A stretch of DNA of 44,981 nt, taken from NCBI GenBank assembly GCA_005281725.1, contig SSBO01000012.1, positions 14,498,897 through 14,543,877 of the forward strand, written 5' to 3'. The notes under the pieces were generated by a model. That model was not told the DNA's origin. It made no database searches and worked only from the letters and a program-made list of their open reading frames with translations. Every line of letters begins with the position of its first letter. The first letter of the stretch is position 1. This document shows positions 1 through 10,684 of the stretch, piece after piece. The DNA is from Wuchereria bancrofti. Its lineage: Eukaryota > Nematoda > Chromadorea > Rhabditida > Onchocercidae. The position numbers were made by a program, and so were the translations under genes.

Positions 1-111
1 TACGCCCGGTTTACAATGAAATCTCTAAAGGTGGAAAAAGGCTCCTTTTTTGATGTTTTCGCTGTTTACGAAAAGGAAAAAACCATTTAAATTTTTCTTA
101 AATATTTGAAG

Positions 112-1750
112 AATATAGTGGATGTAGCACATAGAGTGGAATATTGGCTATCGAGAATCGTTGCTGTATTGCAGAAAACTCATGCATTCAAGGATAAATA
201 TGGTATGTTATGTCGTTGATTGATGTGATTATCTAGTGATGTTTACTGATCCATTCTTGCTGAATTATCGAATTATTCGGGCATAGTTAACTTACTCTTA
301 AAGCATTAGTTTGAAGGGCGGTGATACTAACTTTTTTACTATGCTTATTTGCAGATACAGACTTAAAGGAGGTGCAAAATATCCTAGATAATGAAGTGCA
401 AAAATATTTGATAAAGCTTGCTGCTTTGATATCTCCCGTATCATATTATCGGTACGTCTGTAAATATTTTATTAAGCTAGGTTATGATCATCAAAGTTTT
501 TACAATATTAACAATATCCAAATAATGTGCAGATATGATGGAACATACTACATGAAATTTTAAAGTTGAGAAGATAAAGTCGATCATTAATATTATTATT
601 TTTACTGCTCATTAATATTATTATGAATAAGTAAAGCTCAATATCATTTTGATGGCTGTTCGAAAAATCTTCGTGATAATCATATAATCATTTTATGTCG
701 TTATTCCTGGAACATGAGAGTGCATAACAAGAACAAAGTCTCATTCTTATTAGTTGCAGATCTATTATTCATTTTCACTATTCATTTTCACTATGCAACA
801 AACTATTCATTTTCACTAGGTAAATTTCTGTCCAGTATTTTAATTTGAATGAGGAAGGGAGGAAGTTTCTATCTATTCACCTTTTATTTTTTTCGGATAT
901 TACGATAATTCCCGTTTTATTACTCAGAAATTATGCTTCGTTGTGAATTATGTTCATTTTCTTAAACATGGAATTTTGCTGAGTCGAGACAGAGTTGCTG
1001 AACTTTTAAATAGTATGCCATTTTTTAAAAAATTGGAAAATGAGTATACTTTTTCTTGAAGAAAGTGTCGATGTTTGTGTCTAATTGTATTTAATTATGC
1101 TGTTATGATTGAAACGAATTTATTTTTAGTTGAAATTGACCCAGCAACTGGTTTGCATCTGAACGTCGAAGATTATTTATTTGGTGTACTGCAACTTTCT
1201 AATGAACTATCACAGTTTCCCATTAATGCTGTCGTTGTCGGTAATAGTGTATTACCCTTTAAGGTTCATTTCTCCATGGATTTTCATTTTTATTTTTAAT
1301 TAAAGTAATATATGCGTTCATGATATGTGGCATATCTCATCTCGTAAGAGCATTGTCATCTTTTCAAGAATGAAGTGGAGGTTTTTTAAATCTCCAGATT
1401 TTAGCATAATATGGCTTGCCTTTAATTACCTTTAGAGCACTAATTTGGAGTTACGAAAAAATATTCAAAAATTATTCAATTTGAATATTTTTATAGCGTG
1501 GTGTACAAGGAAAACAATTGTTTTTGTGCCATTATTTTCAAAAAAAAATTCGAAGTCATCAGCTTTCAGAGTTAGAATTTTCATTTTCAGATTGCGATTT
1601 TCTATATGATCTCGATGCAAAATTTCGACTTCTACATTTAAAAAATGATGGACTACGTCGAAGATATGATGCGTTAAAATATGATGTTCAGATGATCTTA
1701 CAATTCGAGGTCTAAAGCGATCAGCGGATGAGAAATTAGTTTCCATTTAA
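112..1750 (+). pseudogene. tsn: Translin pseudogene (tsn copy 1), exons 2-6
   Basis: Homologue of the intact gene at 8663-10684. Exon 1 lies outside the window. Recognisable exons are 112-202, 355-451, 897-1012, 1130-1263 and 1591-1750, all with the same boundaries as copy 2. Exons 2, 3 and 5 are open (for example DLKEVQNILDNEVQKYLIKL and LNVEDYLFGVLQLSNELSQ). Three lesions kill it. The acceptor before exon 4 reads CGG instead of CAG (894-896). Exon 6 starts ATTGCG where copy 2 has ATTGCC, a 1-nt deletion that shifts the frame of the C-terminal helix. About 19 nt are missing after the LKYDVQ codons near 1689. The net change is 20 nt, so the frame is not restored. In copy 1, exons and introns look about equally diverged from copy 2, as expected without selection. 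An expressed truncated form is possible but unlikely. Confidence 0.88.
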
Positions 1751-2475
1751 ATTTGAAATGATTATATATATTTGTTATGGCTTCGCATTATTTTGACACA
1801 TCGAAAGCTTTCTTTTTCCTAATATTTCTTAAGAATACTTCGCTATAGAGTAACACTTCTATAAATATTTCAAGTATCTCTTCGGACAAAGAACCGAAGT
1901 TTAGTCTTCTGATTGCCTGTATCCATTTGATTTTCTTATTTAAGCTTCACAACTTTAATTTTGCACTCTATTGAGAACTTTTATTCCTCATATTTTCTAG
2001 TTTGAAAAAGGATGTATCATTTGGATTATTTATTTTGTTAATTCATATGACGAAATTAATCAAAAACTGGTTTGTACGAGGTGCTTATGCACCTTAGACT
2101 GATTTCCTGATCACATGAATTAGTAAAAAAATGGATTATTCAAATTTAACTGGTTGTGATAAAAAACTGAAATTAGAAAGTAAAATGGTATTTTGGAGAA
2201 CAAAACGATTAAAAATATATTTGAACATGTTATTATGTGTTTTAAATAGCAAATAGAAATTCAATAAACAATCAAAAGGAGAAAAATGTCATAAATTTTG
2301 ATATTGAATGAATAGTCTTAGCGAAATGTGGAAATAATAGATGCCACAATTGTTTTCGAAAAAAAGAAGTAATGTTTCCCATTAAGTGAATTCAATTAGG
2401 GAATGCCATTAAAATCAATCTTTTTAATCCTATATAGATGTATTTAATTAAAGCCTTCTTTTTTTTGGAGTGTCT

Positions 2476-2631
2476 TACATGATACATTTTCCCAAGAAAG
2501 CAGGCAACTATAAATTAGATAATGTAAATCAAGCTCTAACAGTAGAGTATTGAGCGTTTCATAATGCGCATTGGCAAAGTGTTACTGATAAAATTATAAT
2601 GATTATAGAAGTGTATTTTGTTGCATCATAA
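2476..2631 (+). pseudogene. Decayed coding-like segment, unrecognised, internal TGA
   Basis: The frame reads as protein-like sequence (FPKKAGNYKLDNVNQALTVE, then TGA at 2551-2553, then AFHNAHWQSVTDKIIMIIE) and ends at TAA 2629-2631. The matching segment in copy 2 (about 11455-11610) has lost one base in the FPKK region and carries additional stops. This is best read as a relic of an exon or mobile element. No family is recognised, and a chance frame cannot be excluded. Confidence 0.25.
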
Positions 2632-2993
2632 AGATATAATAATTATAGAAGTGGATTTTGTTGCATCATCGAATATTTCCATTTAAATAACAAATCTGGC
2701 ATAAGTCGGAATAAATCAGAAATGAAGTTTTTAAATCATTTTTATAACGACAGGGTAATAGTAGTTTATGCGTCTTTTCGAGCATCATTTCATTCTGGTG
2801 CTTGCATTAAATATTACAGTTATTATTACAGCTGTGTGGTAAATTAGTAATTGGATGTTATGAAAAACTAATAAATGGAACATGAAGCTTTTCAGTTTTT
2901 CATCATATCAGATTATGGTTCGATTTTTTGTTATGATATAGTGATAGTCATTTACCTAATTTTAAGTAGCACTGTCTTTTTTCTTTTATTTAG

Positions 2994-3249
2994 GGCATCT
3001 GCGGGTTATAAATCGGAAATGTGATCATCAGAAATGATTTTTTTGCAACTTTTTCTGGTAGGAATTGTATCGAAGTCATTTCAAGCAGAAAATTATATGG
3101 TCAATATTGGAACTGGTATGGTTTTTATTTCAAAAATTCCATCTGAATTACATATATCATCCGATCACTCAGTGATGACAGTCATTCATCAATGTTATGA
3201 TGCAGTAAAAAATGCTAGTCGAATATTATTTATAGCGAAAGCAGATTAG
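2994..3249 (+). pseudogene. Unrecognised relic exon, copy 1
   Basis: This follows an acceptor-like TTATTTAG (2986-2993). After the acceptor one frame encodes HLRVINRK and is then broken by a 1-nt loss near 3022 relative to copy 2. It continues in another frame from 3034 to TAG at 3247-3249, including NIGTGMVFISKIPSEL and VIHQCYDAVKNASRILFIAK. Copy 2 (11923-12171) keeps the first frame further but has its own 8-nt deletion. The two copies therefore have different lesions in what looks like one ancestral frame. The family is not recognised. Confidence 0.35.
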
Positions 3250-4987
3250 ATAAATGAATGAAGCATTTGCTAAGTTAAATTTAGGCCTAACACACATTAC
3301 ATAAAGAAGAGTATCCAGTAATTGCAGATTAGTCGAATAATTGTAAAATCAGCCTGAAATGATCCAACGATGGGTATAATTGCATAGGTAATCTGAGAGG
3401 ATGAAAATCAATACGCTTAAAGATATATATTAATTGTCTTAATTTTAACACCTACTTTTTTTAAATTTTAAATTCAAGCTTCTTAATTTAAAGCTTCTCT
3501 CATTTGTTGCTACTAATTAACCAAATACAAAATCTTCATTTATTTTATTCTCGATTGTTAGTTAATTAAGTAATTTAATGTAAGTTTGAATAGTAGTATA
3601 AATAATAGAACTTTACATGATGCAAGGATATTGATTAAATTTACATCATGCAAGGATTAAATAGTTTATAATGATAGTATAATAATGATATTATTAGTAT
3701 ATTCCAATCAATCAACAAATCTTTCCTGTTACAACAATTTTTTTTAAAAAAATGCCTTGCTCATTTACATATTATTTCGCTTTTAAATTTTAGTCATATT
3801 TAATCTCCTTTTTCTTCTTTTTTCGTTATAGTTATTTTCGTGAAATATTTTTTAAGGAAGTTCATAATAAATTAAGTGATTTGTGAATTTTTACATTTGT
3901 TTGTTTACTTTTTAACTTTAACAGAGTAAACGAACGACTTTAACAGAGTGCTCTAATCAATTATAAACTTTATCGAAGATAGGTTACACAGTTTTAAAAG
4001 AAGAAAATTTAATAACATTTATAATTTGCACCATAAAACAGAAAAAAACTTTATTTGGTTTAAAACAAATTAGAAAAATTAGTTGATTCTTCTTTTCAAT
4101 TGACTCAAACATACATAAATTCTGATTCCGGAGCAAGTGAGTTCTGATTCTCAAATCAACTTATCTTGATACATTTTTTATTCTACGCCATTTATCTGTT
4201 CTGAAATCAAAATTTTCTCGAGTTATGTCGAAATACCATTCATTCGGTGATTTTTCAATATCCAACTACATTTTTCGAAATAATTATTTGCACTTTGACT
4301 TAAACGCGTGTTAAAAAGACAATTTCATTTGTTCCAGTTGATTGATACTTTGAAATTTCTGAATTCGAAAAATATTATTTTTATTTTTCATTATAGATAG
4401 TTTATTGAAATTTCCTTTTCCAGAAATTTTAATTAACTATCGCAATAAAATATTTCAATCGAAGTGCAAAGTCTCTGCTTGATTGATTTCATTTCACTTC
4501 CTCTTTGGTTTCTGTTTAGTTTACAAAATTCTAATGTAATCAATGATTTTAATGTCTTTATCAATATTTGCTAGAATTATTAAAATACTGATGGTTAAAA
4601 CAGTAATGCATCTTCCCTTCCTCAATTATAAGCCATTCCCATTTCCCTTTACCTGCTTTACCTGTGTTACTCAAAAGTGCATCAGTGGTTATAGGCCTTC
4701 AAGTAACTGTCCAGAAAGCAAATTTGTCATGTATGCATCGGTATAAATAAAAGAACTAGTTATGCATTATACATGCATATCAATTTCTACTCTTAATTTG
4801 GTCTTAAGAGTTCGACAAATGCACAGTATGCTGCAAGGATGATGAATTTATTTATCTGTAATTAAGATTAAAATTACAAATGTATGATACCTTGGTGCAC
4901 TGCTATATAATATTTACACAATTAAAATTATAAATTAGAAGGAAAAGAAATAAATATAACTGTCATTTCAATTACAATGATTAATAA

Positions 4988-5365
4988 TTAAAATTGGGAT
5001 ATCTGCATAATATGTATAAATGATTCCTTGTTAATCATGGAATTTCTCATGAAAGAAATAATTTTTCTTTTGGAGTCAATGAATTGTTTGATGATTTGTT
5101 GGACTGTAATAGCACGCGGACGTTTTGTTAATTCATCCGACCAGCAATTTTCGAGTAGCGTAACTAAGACTTTACCATGTTTACCTGAAATTATTTTTGA
5201 TGAAAAAACAAGAAACTGTGTTCATCTGAAATTAGTTTCGGTGAAAAAAAGATGAGAATTGGAGAAAGAAGGATTAAATATCTTAGTTTCACGTAAATCA
5301 CATATTTGTTCCATTAAAATTTTAAAATCAACAAACCTTTCGGTATATTCAGCTGTTCAATTTTA
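4988..5365 (-). pseudogene. mos: mos 3' fragment (copy 1): last exon plus part of penultimate exon
   Basis: 4988-5184 matches the last mos exon (13823-14019) at the same length with an open frame (ENCWSDELTKRPRAITVQQI). 5337-5365 matches the 3' end of the penultimate exon and stops at the N at 5366. The upstream catalytic exons are absent from this copy. Four of about five codon differences from copy 2 in the last exon change the residue, which suggests relaxed constraint. It could be a truncated duplicate, or a gene whose remainder was lost at an assembly gap. Confidence 0.8.
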
Positions 5366-5366
5366 N
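5366..5366. other. Assembly gap base (N)
   Basis: A single N interrupts mos exon homology. Sequence to the left belongs to the tandem unit, and sequence to the right (5367 onward) shares nothing visible with the expected continuation at 14201. The join is therefore not supported by sequence alone. Confidence 0.9.
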
Positions 5367-5949
5367 TAAGCCTTGAAGTTGATTCATTGTTTTTATTATC
5401 ATAACATTATGAAAATTGTTTCATTACATATTTTGAATTTTACAAAAACAAAATAATACTTACTGTTAACAAATGATGAAAGGGAAATGAAGAATGAATA
5501 TGGTACTAGCAGATAGGAAGGAACAAGGAGAATTGCAAAAGGTTTATTTGTACTAAGGAATGAACCAATTAGATAGACTAGGATCATTCCTATTTTAAGA
5601 GACAACAAGAAGGACAGAATGAAGCATAAAGTTAGGGATTGAAATTTTTGATGAAACAAATGTGAAAATTTGATTTATGCTTGCAACTATCGTTGTTTTT
5701 TTTTTGAGATAAAAAAGTAAGACGAGAAAAATTGTCCTATTTTGCTGTACTTTATAAATTGATTTTCTTTTTTCGTCTAAAATTCATTTTCAGCTTTTTT
5801 TGCTTAAAATTATATTTTTATAATAAAAGAAAGAACTATTTGAACTGAATAATTGAATGGATCAAGAAATAATATTATAATTATGCGACAACACTGATCA
5901 TTTCATCAAATGGGTGAAAAAGAATTTCTAAATATTTCTACTTCAAAAA

Positions 5950-5954
<5 letters not shown>

Positions 5955-5985
<31 letters not shown>
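5955..5985. repeat. (AT)n microsatellite
   Basis: About 15 uninterrupted AT dinucleotides. Confidence 0.95.
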
Positions 5986-5988
<3 letters not shown>

Positions 5989-6651
5989 GGGAGAATGAGA
6001 GAGATAAAAAATGGAAACAGCAATTCTTTCTCGATTCTTTAGCGTGACTAAATATAGAAAGAATGAGAATGGAAAAAAGTGATATTTTTCAACTTTAAAC
6101 TTCAAAATTTCTGAGGTTTAAAAACAGAATGAAATTAATCTCAGACTTCAGAAATTGGGAAATAATCATACTGACAAATTTTTGCTTAAGCTAATCATTA
6201 CTAACATTCTTATTTGCATAAATCCTATCGATGCGAGAAAATTTTTCTTCCCCCTTTAGGCAAAAAAAAGAGAAGGAAGCGAATATTAAAATTAGAATTC
6301 TCATGATAACTTTTTTGTTTCCTCCTTTCTTGTCTCTCCCTCTCTCTTTCTCCTTTTCCTTTTCTTTTCATTTACTTTTATTAATGCTGATTTTATTTGG
6401 TAAAGCAAAATTTTCATTTTCATCTTCTCTTATTACTCAACCTTACCTTATCTTTTCTTTCTTCCTTTTTTTTTCTAATTGGAAGGAAGAGAAAGAGAGA
6501 ATCAGATGAAATGGAATGGAATTGAAATAGGGATAGAAATAAATATGAGCACTATAAGATGAAGTAGAACACAAATTAAGTGTAATATTGTCAGCGCTAA
6601 TGATTTGGAGGGAAGGAAATATAAAGAAGCGAGTGGGCGCAAAAGGGAAAT

Positions 6652-7011
6652 TTAATACGGTTCAATGAAACGAACGATGAGTTCATTATGAGAGATTCTT
6701 GATTGATTGACAATATAAATATAGCTATTATAATTAAAATAAATTTCATTGAGTAATCGATCGATCGGTATTCGTTCAGATTCAATGAAAATTGCTAAAC
6801 ATTGAATAGGAAATGACGAAATTAATATTATATGAAATATTTGCTTAAATTTTTCATTTAATTCAATCGAAATTTTCATATTCGTTAAGAAATTTATTTG
6901 TATAAATTCTAGAAATGTATATTGTAAGATAGTAGAGTAGTAATCTATGAGATCAAAGTTTCTACAGTAATTCATGGGATAGACTAAGATTAACCAATGG
7001 CGAGATATCAC
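6652..7011 (-). CDS. Hypothetical frame, unrecognised
   Basis: A 119-codon open frame, and the stop-free stretch extends about 30 nt further 5'. The first usable codon in the listed frame is GTG rather than ATG, so if coding it would be an internal or terminal exon. The residues are moderately balanced (FIESERIPIDRLLNEIYF near the C-terminus) but rich in Ile, Phe, Tyr and Asn, as AT-rich DNA would give by chance. No domain is recognised and no convincing acceptor was found. Confidence 0.15.
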   Translation of the reverse strand: MISRHWLILVYPMNYCRNFDLIDYYSTILQYTFLEFIQINFLTNMKISIELNEKFKQIFHIILISSFPIQCLAIFIESERIPIDRLLNEIYFNYNSYIYIVNQSRISHNELIVRFIEPY

Positions 7012-7603
7012 CGTATATGAAGTAGAAATGAATATTCGAATTTAGAATTGAATCCAAAATAAATACCTAAAATAGATAAATTTACAAGAAATAAGTCGAG
7101 AAAGGGTGTGGAGACAAGCGAGAAAAATGTAAGGATGACAATTTTACTTTCTTTCTTTTTTTCAGATCATTACTCCGTAGCAGTTCCAATTAATTCCTAA
7201 TATGTAAGGCTTATTAGAATAGAAGAGAGCATCAAATTTTCAATTTACTGTTTGTTTTGAATATATTTTAAAGCGAAGAATGCCTTCAATATCATGTAAA
7301 GTGAAATTAATGGAATGACAAAGTTTATTATTTCTCAACATTTTTAATCCATCAGTAATCTAATATCAACTGCATTTTATTTTCAACAATTCACTTTCTT
7401 TTCGATCAGAAATTTTACATTTAAGAGAGTATAGAATGAAATGAAAAGAAAAATGAAATGAATTTCTTAAGTGAATTTTTAGAATGAATTTTTCATTTTC
7501 ATCGAATTATTTTTGTTCCATGAATAATGTTTAATATTTTTTTTTTGCTGGCAGTGTCAAAATTGAAGAGAAATAGAAACTGACCGGAGCAGTTTATGTC
7601 GAT

Positions 7604-7759
7604 ATGATACTTCCATTATTAATAATGATAAAACTGATATTACTAGTGGCAAGTTGCCATTATACTGTCATGTTACTCGCCCATCCAGTACCATTAATTA
7701 GGAAAAGTTTTGAAATTTCAGGACTGACACATGGCTTACGTGAATTTTGTGGAAAATAA
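7604..7759 (+). CDS. Possible small secreted peptide, 51 aa
   Basis: An ATG-initiated frame in the only clearly higher-GC stretch of this spacer. The N-terminus is strongly hydrophobic (MILPLLIMIKLILLVAS), resembling a signal peptide. It is followed by a short tail ending LTHGLREFCGK and TAA. No paired-cysteine pattern or repeated peptide with dibasic sites is visible, so no hormone family can be assigned. Downstream, 7902-8072 is open in another frame with an internal ATG at 7983. The island could instead be untranslated exon or a transposon remnant. Confidence 0.2.
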   Translation: MILPLLIMIKLILLVASCHYTVMLLAHPVPLIRKSFEISGLTHGLREFCGK

Positions 7760-8650
7760 TTGTCAGTTACGCTAACCGGACTGTTTATGCTTACAAAACA
7801 TTTTCATATTAGCTGACAAGATCAACGATCCATTTTCAGACTAAAAATTCCCTGTTCAGTTGCCACCGTAGGAAAGCAGAACAACCGGAGAAATAATCTG
7901 AACATCAAGGAATAGGAAATCCTTCGTCAACTGGAAAACCAAACCTCAACTGAGGTCCACACAGTTTATACATCCTCCCGGCATGGGATTTAAGTTTTCA
8001 TGTCGAAATCGTCACAGGTACTGCGTTAGTTTGCTACGCGGCTATGTTGGCATTAAAATATATCGCAACTAATGAGATTAATAGTATTGGAAATGAGGGG
8101 ATAGGAAGATGGGTAGTGGAAAGGAAAGATGTGTGAGAAAGGGTTAAATAACAGAAAACATTCTTTTCTTAATGATACAACAGGAATTGCTAAATTTGCG
8201 ATATAGGACGTAATATGGAGATTTAGGAAGCTTATTCATTGTGATGACAATAGCTAGAGAGAAAAAAAGAGGTATAGTAAAGTAATGGGGAGATTAGGAG
8301 AGTAATAGAAATAATTCTGCGTGACGATGAGAGCGGTCAGAGGTTGGGCGACTTGCGTTTTCAAATTTGTGATTTAAATAATTGTTGTTGTTGATGTTTT
8401 AGTTTTAAGTTTAACTTTCTCATTGGAGTTAGTTTTTATATGAGATTATTACATTTGAATAAAGGATTGATTTATTTGAATCACTCCGTCCTTAATATCT
8501 TCCTTTGTTCTGCAGTGTTAGCTGTAAACTGGGATAATTAAGGCTAATGCTATCTGCTAGTTAATTTATGCTCAACACACTCCCTATATGCATATATATT
8601 CTATTTCGCATATTTTTTAGAGCACCAATCATTACTGTTTTAGCTTCTAA

Positions 8651-8660
8651 ATCAATTTAG
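8651..8660 (+). promoter_or_regulatory. Acceptor-like site 2 nt 5' of tsn ATG
   Basis: ATCAATTTAG lies immediately before AAATGG. In nematodes a 3' splice site this close to the ATG usually marks spliced-leader addition. A second TTTTAG lies at about 8638-8643. This is inferred from position and motif only. Confidence 0.4.
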
Positions 8661-8662
8661 AA

Positions 8663-10684
8663 ATGGAAGATACGGTGTTACCGTCGAGTGCAACCAGTCC
8701 GGTTGATGCTATGTTTGAAGCATTCAGGGAATTAGTTGAAAAGGATCGTATCCTGAAAGATGTAATTTCCATTGCTTTTTTTTGTTTCTTCTAATGTGAA
8801 ATTTCTGCATGTAACATTGTTATCCAGGTTGATAAGTCTAGCTGATGGATAACATAGAGGCGTTACCTATGATTATACCGGTTTACAATGAAATTTTTAA
8901 GGGTGGGGAAAGGCTCCTTTTTTGTTACTTTCGCTGTTTACGGAAAGGAAAAGAAACTATTTAAATTTTTTTAAATATTTGAAGAATATAGCGGATGTAG
9001 CACATGGAATGGAATATTGGGTATCGAGAATCGTTGCTATATTGCAAAAAACTCATGCATTCAAGGATGGATATGGTATGTTATGTCGTTGATTGATATG
9101 ATTATCCAGTGATGTTTACTGATCCATTCTTGCTGGATTACCGAGTTATTCGGGTATAGTTAACTTACTCTTAAAACATTAATTTGAAGGGCACTAACTT
9201 TGTACTATGTTTATTTGCAGATACAGACTTAAAGGAGGTGCAAAATATCCTAGATAATGAAGTGCAAAAATATTTGATAAAGCTAGCGGCTTTGATATCT
9301 CCCGTATCATATTATCGGTACGTCTGTAAATATTTTGTTAATCTAGGATGACCTTCATCAAAGTTTTTACAATATTAACAGTATCCAAATAATGTGCAGA
9401 TATGATGGGACATATTACACGAAATTCTAAAGTTGAGAAGATAAAGTCGATTCGATCATTAATATTATTTTTACTGCTGAATAAATAAAGCTCAGTATCA
9501 TTTTGATGGCAGTCTTCGAAAAATCTTCGTGTTAATCATATAACCATTTTATGTCGTTATCCCTGGGACATGAGAGTGCATAACAAGAGCAAAGTCTCAT
9601 TCTTATTAGTTGCAGATTTACTAATTTGTTACCTAAGTATCCATTTTTACTAGATAATTACAAACTATTCATTTTTACTAGATAAATTTCTGTCCAGTAT
9701 TTTAATTTGAATGAGGAAGAGAGGGAGTTTCTATCTAATCACTTTTTATTTTTTCAGATATTACGATAATTTCCGTTTTATTATCCAGAAATTATGCTTC
9801 GTTGTGACTTATGTTCATTTTCTTAAACATGGAATTTTGTTGAGTCGAGACAAAGTTGCTGAAATTTTAAATAGTATGCCATTTTTTAAAAAACTGGAAA
9901 ATGAGTATAATTTTTCTTGAAGAAAGTGTCGATGTTTATGTCTGATTATGATCTTTAATTATGTCGTTATGATTGAAACGAATTTATTTGTAGTTAAAGT
10001 TGACTCGGCAACTGGTTTTCATCTGGACGTCGAAGATTATTTATTTGGTGTACTGCAACTTGCTAATGAACTATCACGGTTTTCCATTAATGCTGTCGTT
10101 GTCGGTAATAGCGTATTACCCTTTAAGGTTCATTTCTCCGTGGTTTTTCACTCTTATTTTTAATTAAATAATGTATGTACTTATGACATTTGGCACATCT
10201 CATCTCGTAAGAGCATTATCATCTGTTCAGGAATGAAATGGAAGTTTTTGAAATCTCTCTTCAGATTTTGGTATAATGTGGCTTGCCTTTAATTACTTTT
10301 AAGAGTACTAATTTATGAAAAAATATTCAAACATTATTCAATTTGAATATTTTTATAGCATGTTGTAAAAGGGAAAACAATTGTTTTTGTGCTATTATTT
10401 TCGAAAGAAACTTCGAAGTCGTCAGCTATCAGAGTTAGAATTTTCATTTTCAGATTAGTGTTTTCTATATGAAAGATTTGAAATTTCATATTGTATATTT
10501 TCAGATTGCCGATTTTCTATATGATCTCGATGCAAAATTTCGACTACTAAATTTAAAAAATGATGGACTACGTCGAAGATACGATACGTTAAAATACGAT
10601 GTTCAGAGAGCTGAACAAGTTGTGTATGATCTTACAATTCGAGGTCTAAAGCGACCAGCGGATGAGAAATCAGTTTCTACTTAA
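8663..10684 (+). CDS. tsn: Translin, 6 exons, 238 aa
   Basis: Translin is an RNA/single-stranded-DNA-binding protein that assembles with TRAX into the C3PO octamer (passenger-strand and tRNA processing; neuronal and germline RNA roles). Exons: 8663-8761, 8985-9075, 9221-9317, 9758-9873, 9994-10127 and 10505-10684. They total 717 nt and the phases join cleanly. Vertebrate translin is about 228 aa. The alignment with the vertebrate protein is collinear. DRILKDNIADVAHGMEYW lies near residues 27-44. SPVSYYRYYDNFRF lies near 90-103. The split codon at 135 restores AEILNIKVDSATGFHLDVED. Residues 180-238 contain FRLLNLKNDGLRRRYDTLKY and EQVVYDLTIRG. The exon 4 donor is at A|GTATGCC, not at the later in-frame stop (9918). 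The exon 2 acceptor (TTTGAAG) is weak but gives perfect alignment length. The start was chosen as the first ATG after an acceptor-like site. It converges on mos with 3.1 kb between stops. Confidence 0.93.
10454..10504 (+). other. tsn: Optional in-frame 17-codon extension of tsn exon 6
   Basis: Two acceptors, CATTTTCAG (ending 10453) and TATATTTTCAG (ending 10504), lie exactly 51 nt apart. The segment looks like a local direct duplication: ATT-GTTTTCTATATGA follows the first acceptor and ATTGCCGATTTTCTATATGA the second. The 51 nt read without a stop in phase with exon 6 (ISVFYMKDLKFHIVYFQ). The paralogue at 1591 has only one acceptor. The standard translin alignment needs the second acceptor. 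The first would insert 17 residues before FLYDLD. Confidence 0.6.

Larger units (their letters stand above)
1751..4987. other. Spacer between tsn pseudogene and mos fragment
   Basis: AT-rich spacer matching 10685-13822 of the second unit. It contains two decayed coding-like segments (2476-2631 and 2994-3249, listed separately) and a 40-bp tandem duplication (2596-2629 repeated at 2636-2669) that copy 2 lacks. A 67-codon frame at 4543-4746 is also present in copy 2, but nearly all differences between copies change the amino acid, so it is not treated as a gene. Nothing else is recognisable. Confidence 0.7.
6..5365. repeat. Older tandem duplication unit, copy 1 (matches 8878-14200)
   Basis: Homology with 8878-14200 begins at CCGGTTTACAATG (6 versus 8878) and runs to the base before the N at 5366 (versus 14200). 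The offset drifts from 8872 to 8835 through small indels. The unit covers translin from intron 1 onward, the spacer, the last mos exon and part of the mos penultimate exon. Divergence is roughly 5-10% by eye, so this duplication is much older than the one at 33720-44981. Confidence 0.9.
5367..8662. other. Mostly non-coding spacer 5' of tsn
   Basis: AT-rich DNA with a TA microsatellite (5955-5985), a pyrimidine-rich tract (about 6310-6480) that gives only a low-complexity frame, a doubtful minus-strand frame (6652-7011) and a higher-GC island at about 7560-8075. No conserved gene is recognised. It should contain the tsn promoter, but no core promoter motif stands out. Confidence 0.6.

Noticed and set aside
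4543..4746. 67-codon + frame conserved in length in all three copies (also 13376-13579, 33779-33982)
   Set aside because: About eight of nine differences between copies 1 and 2 change the amino acid, so there is no sign of protein constraint. It lies downstream of the mos stop on the opposite strand.
6231..6509. 92-codon + frame
   Set aside because: Ser/Phe/Leu low-complexity product of a pyrimidine tract.
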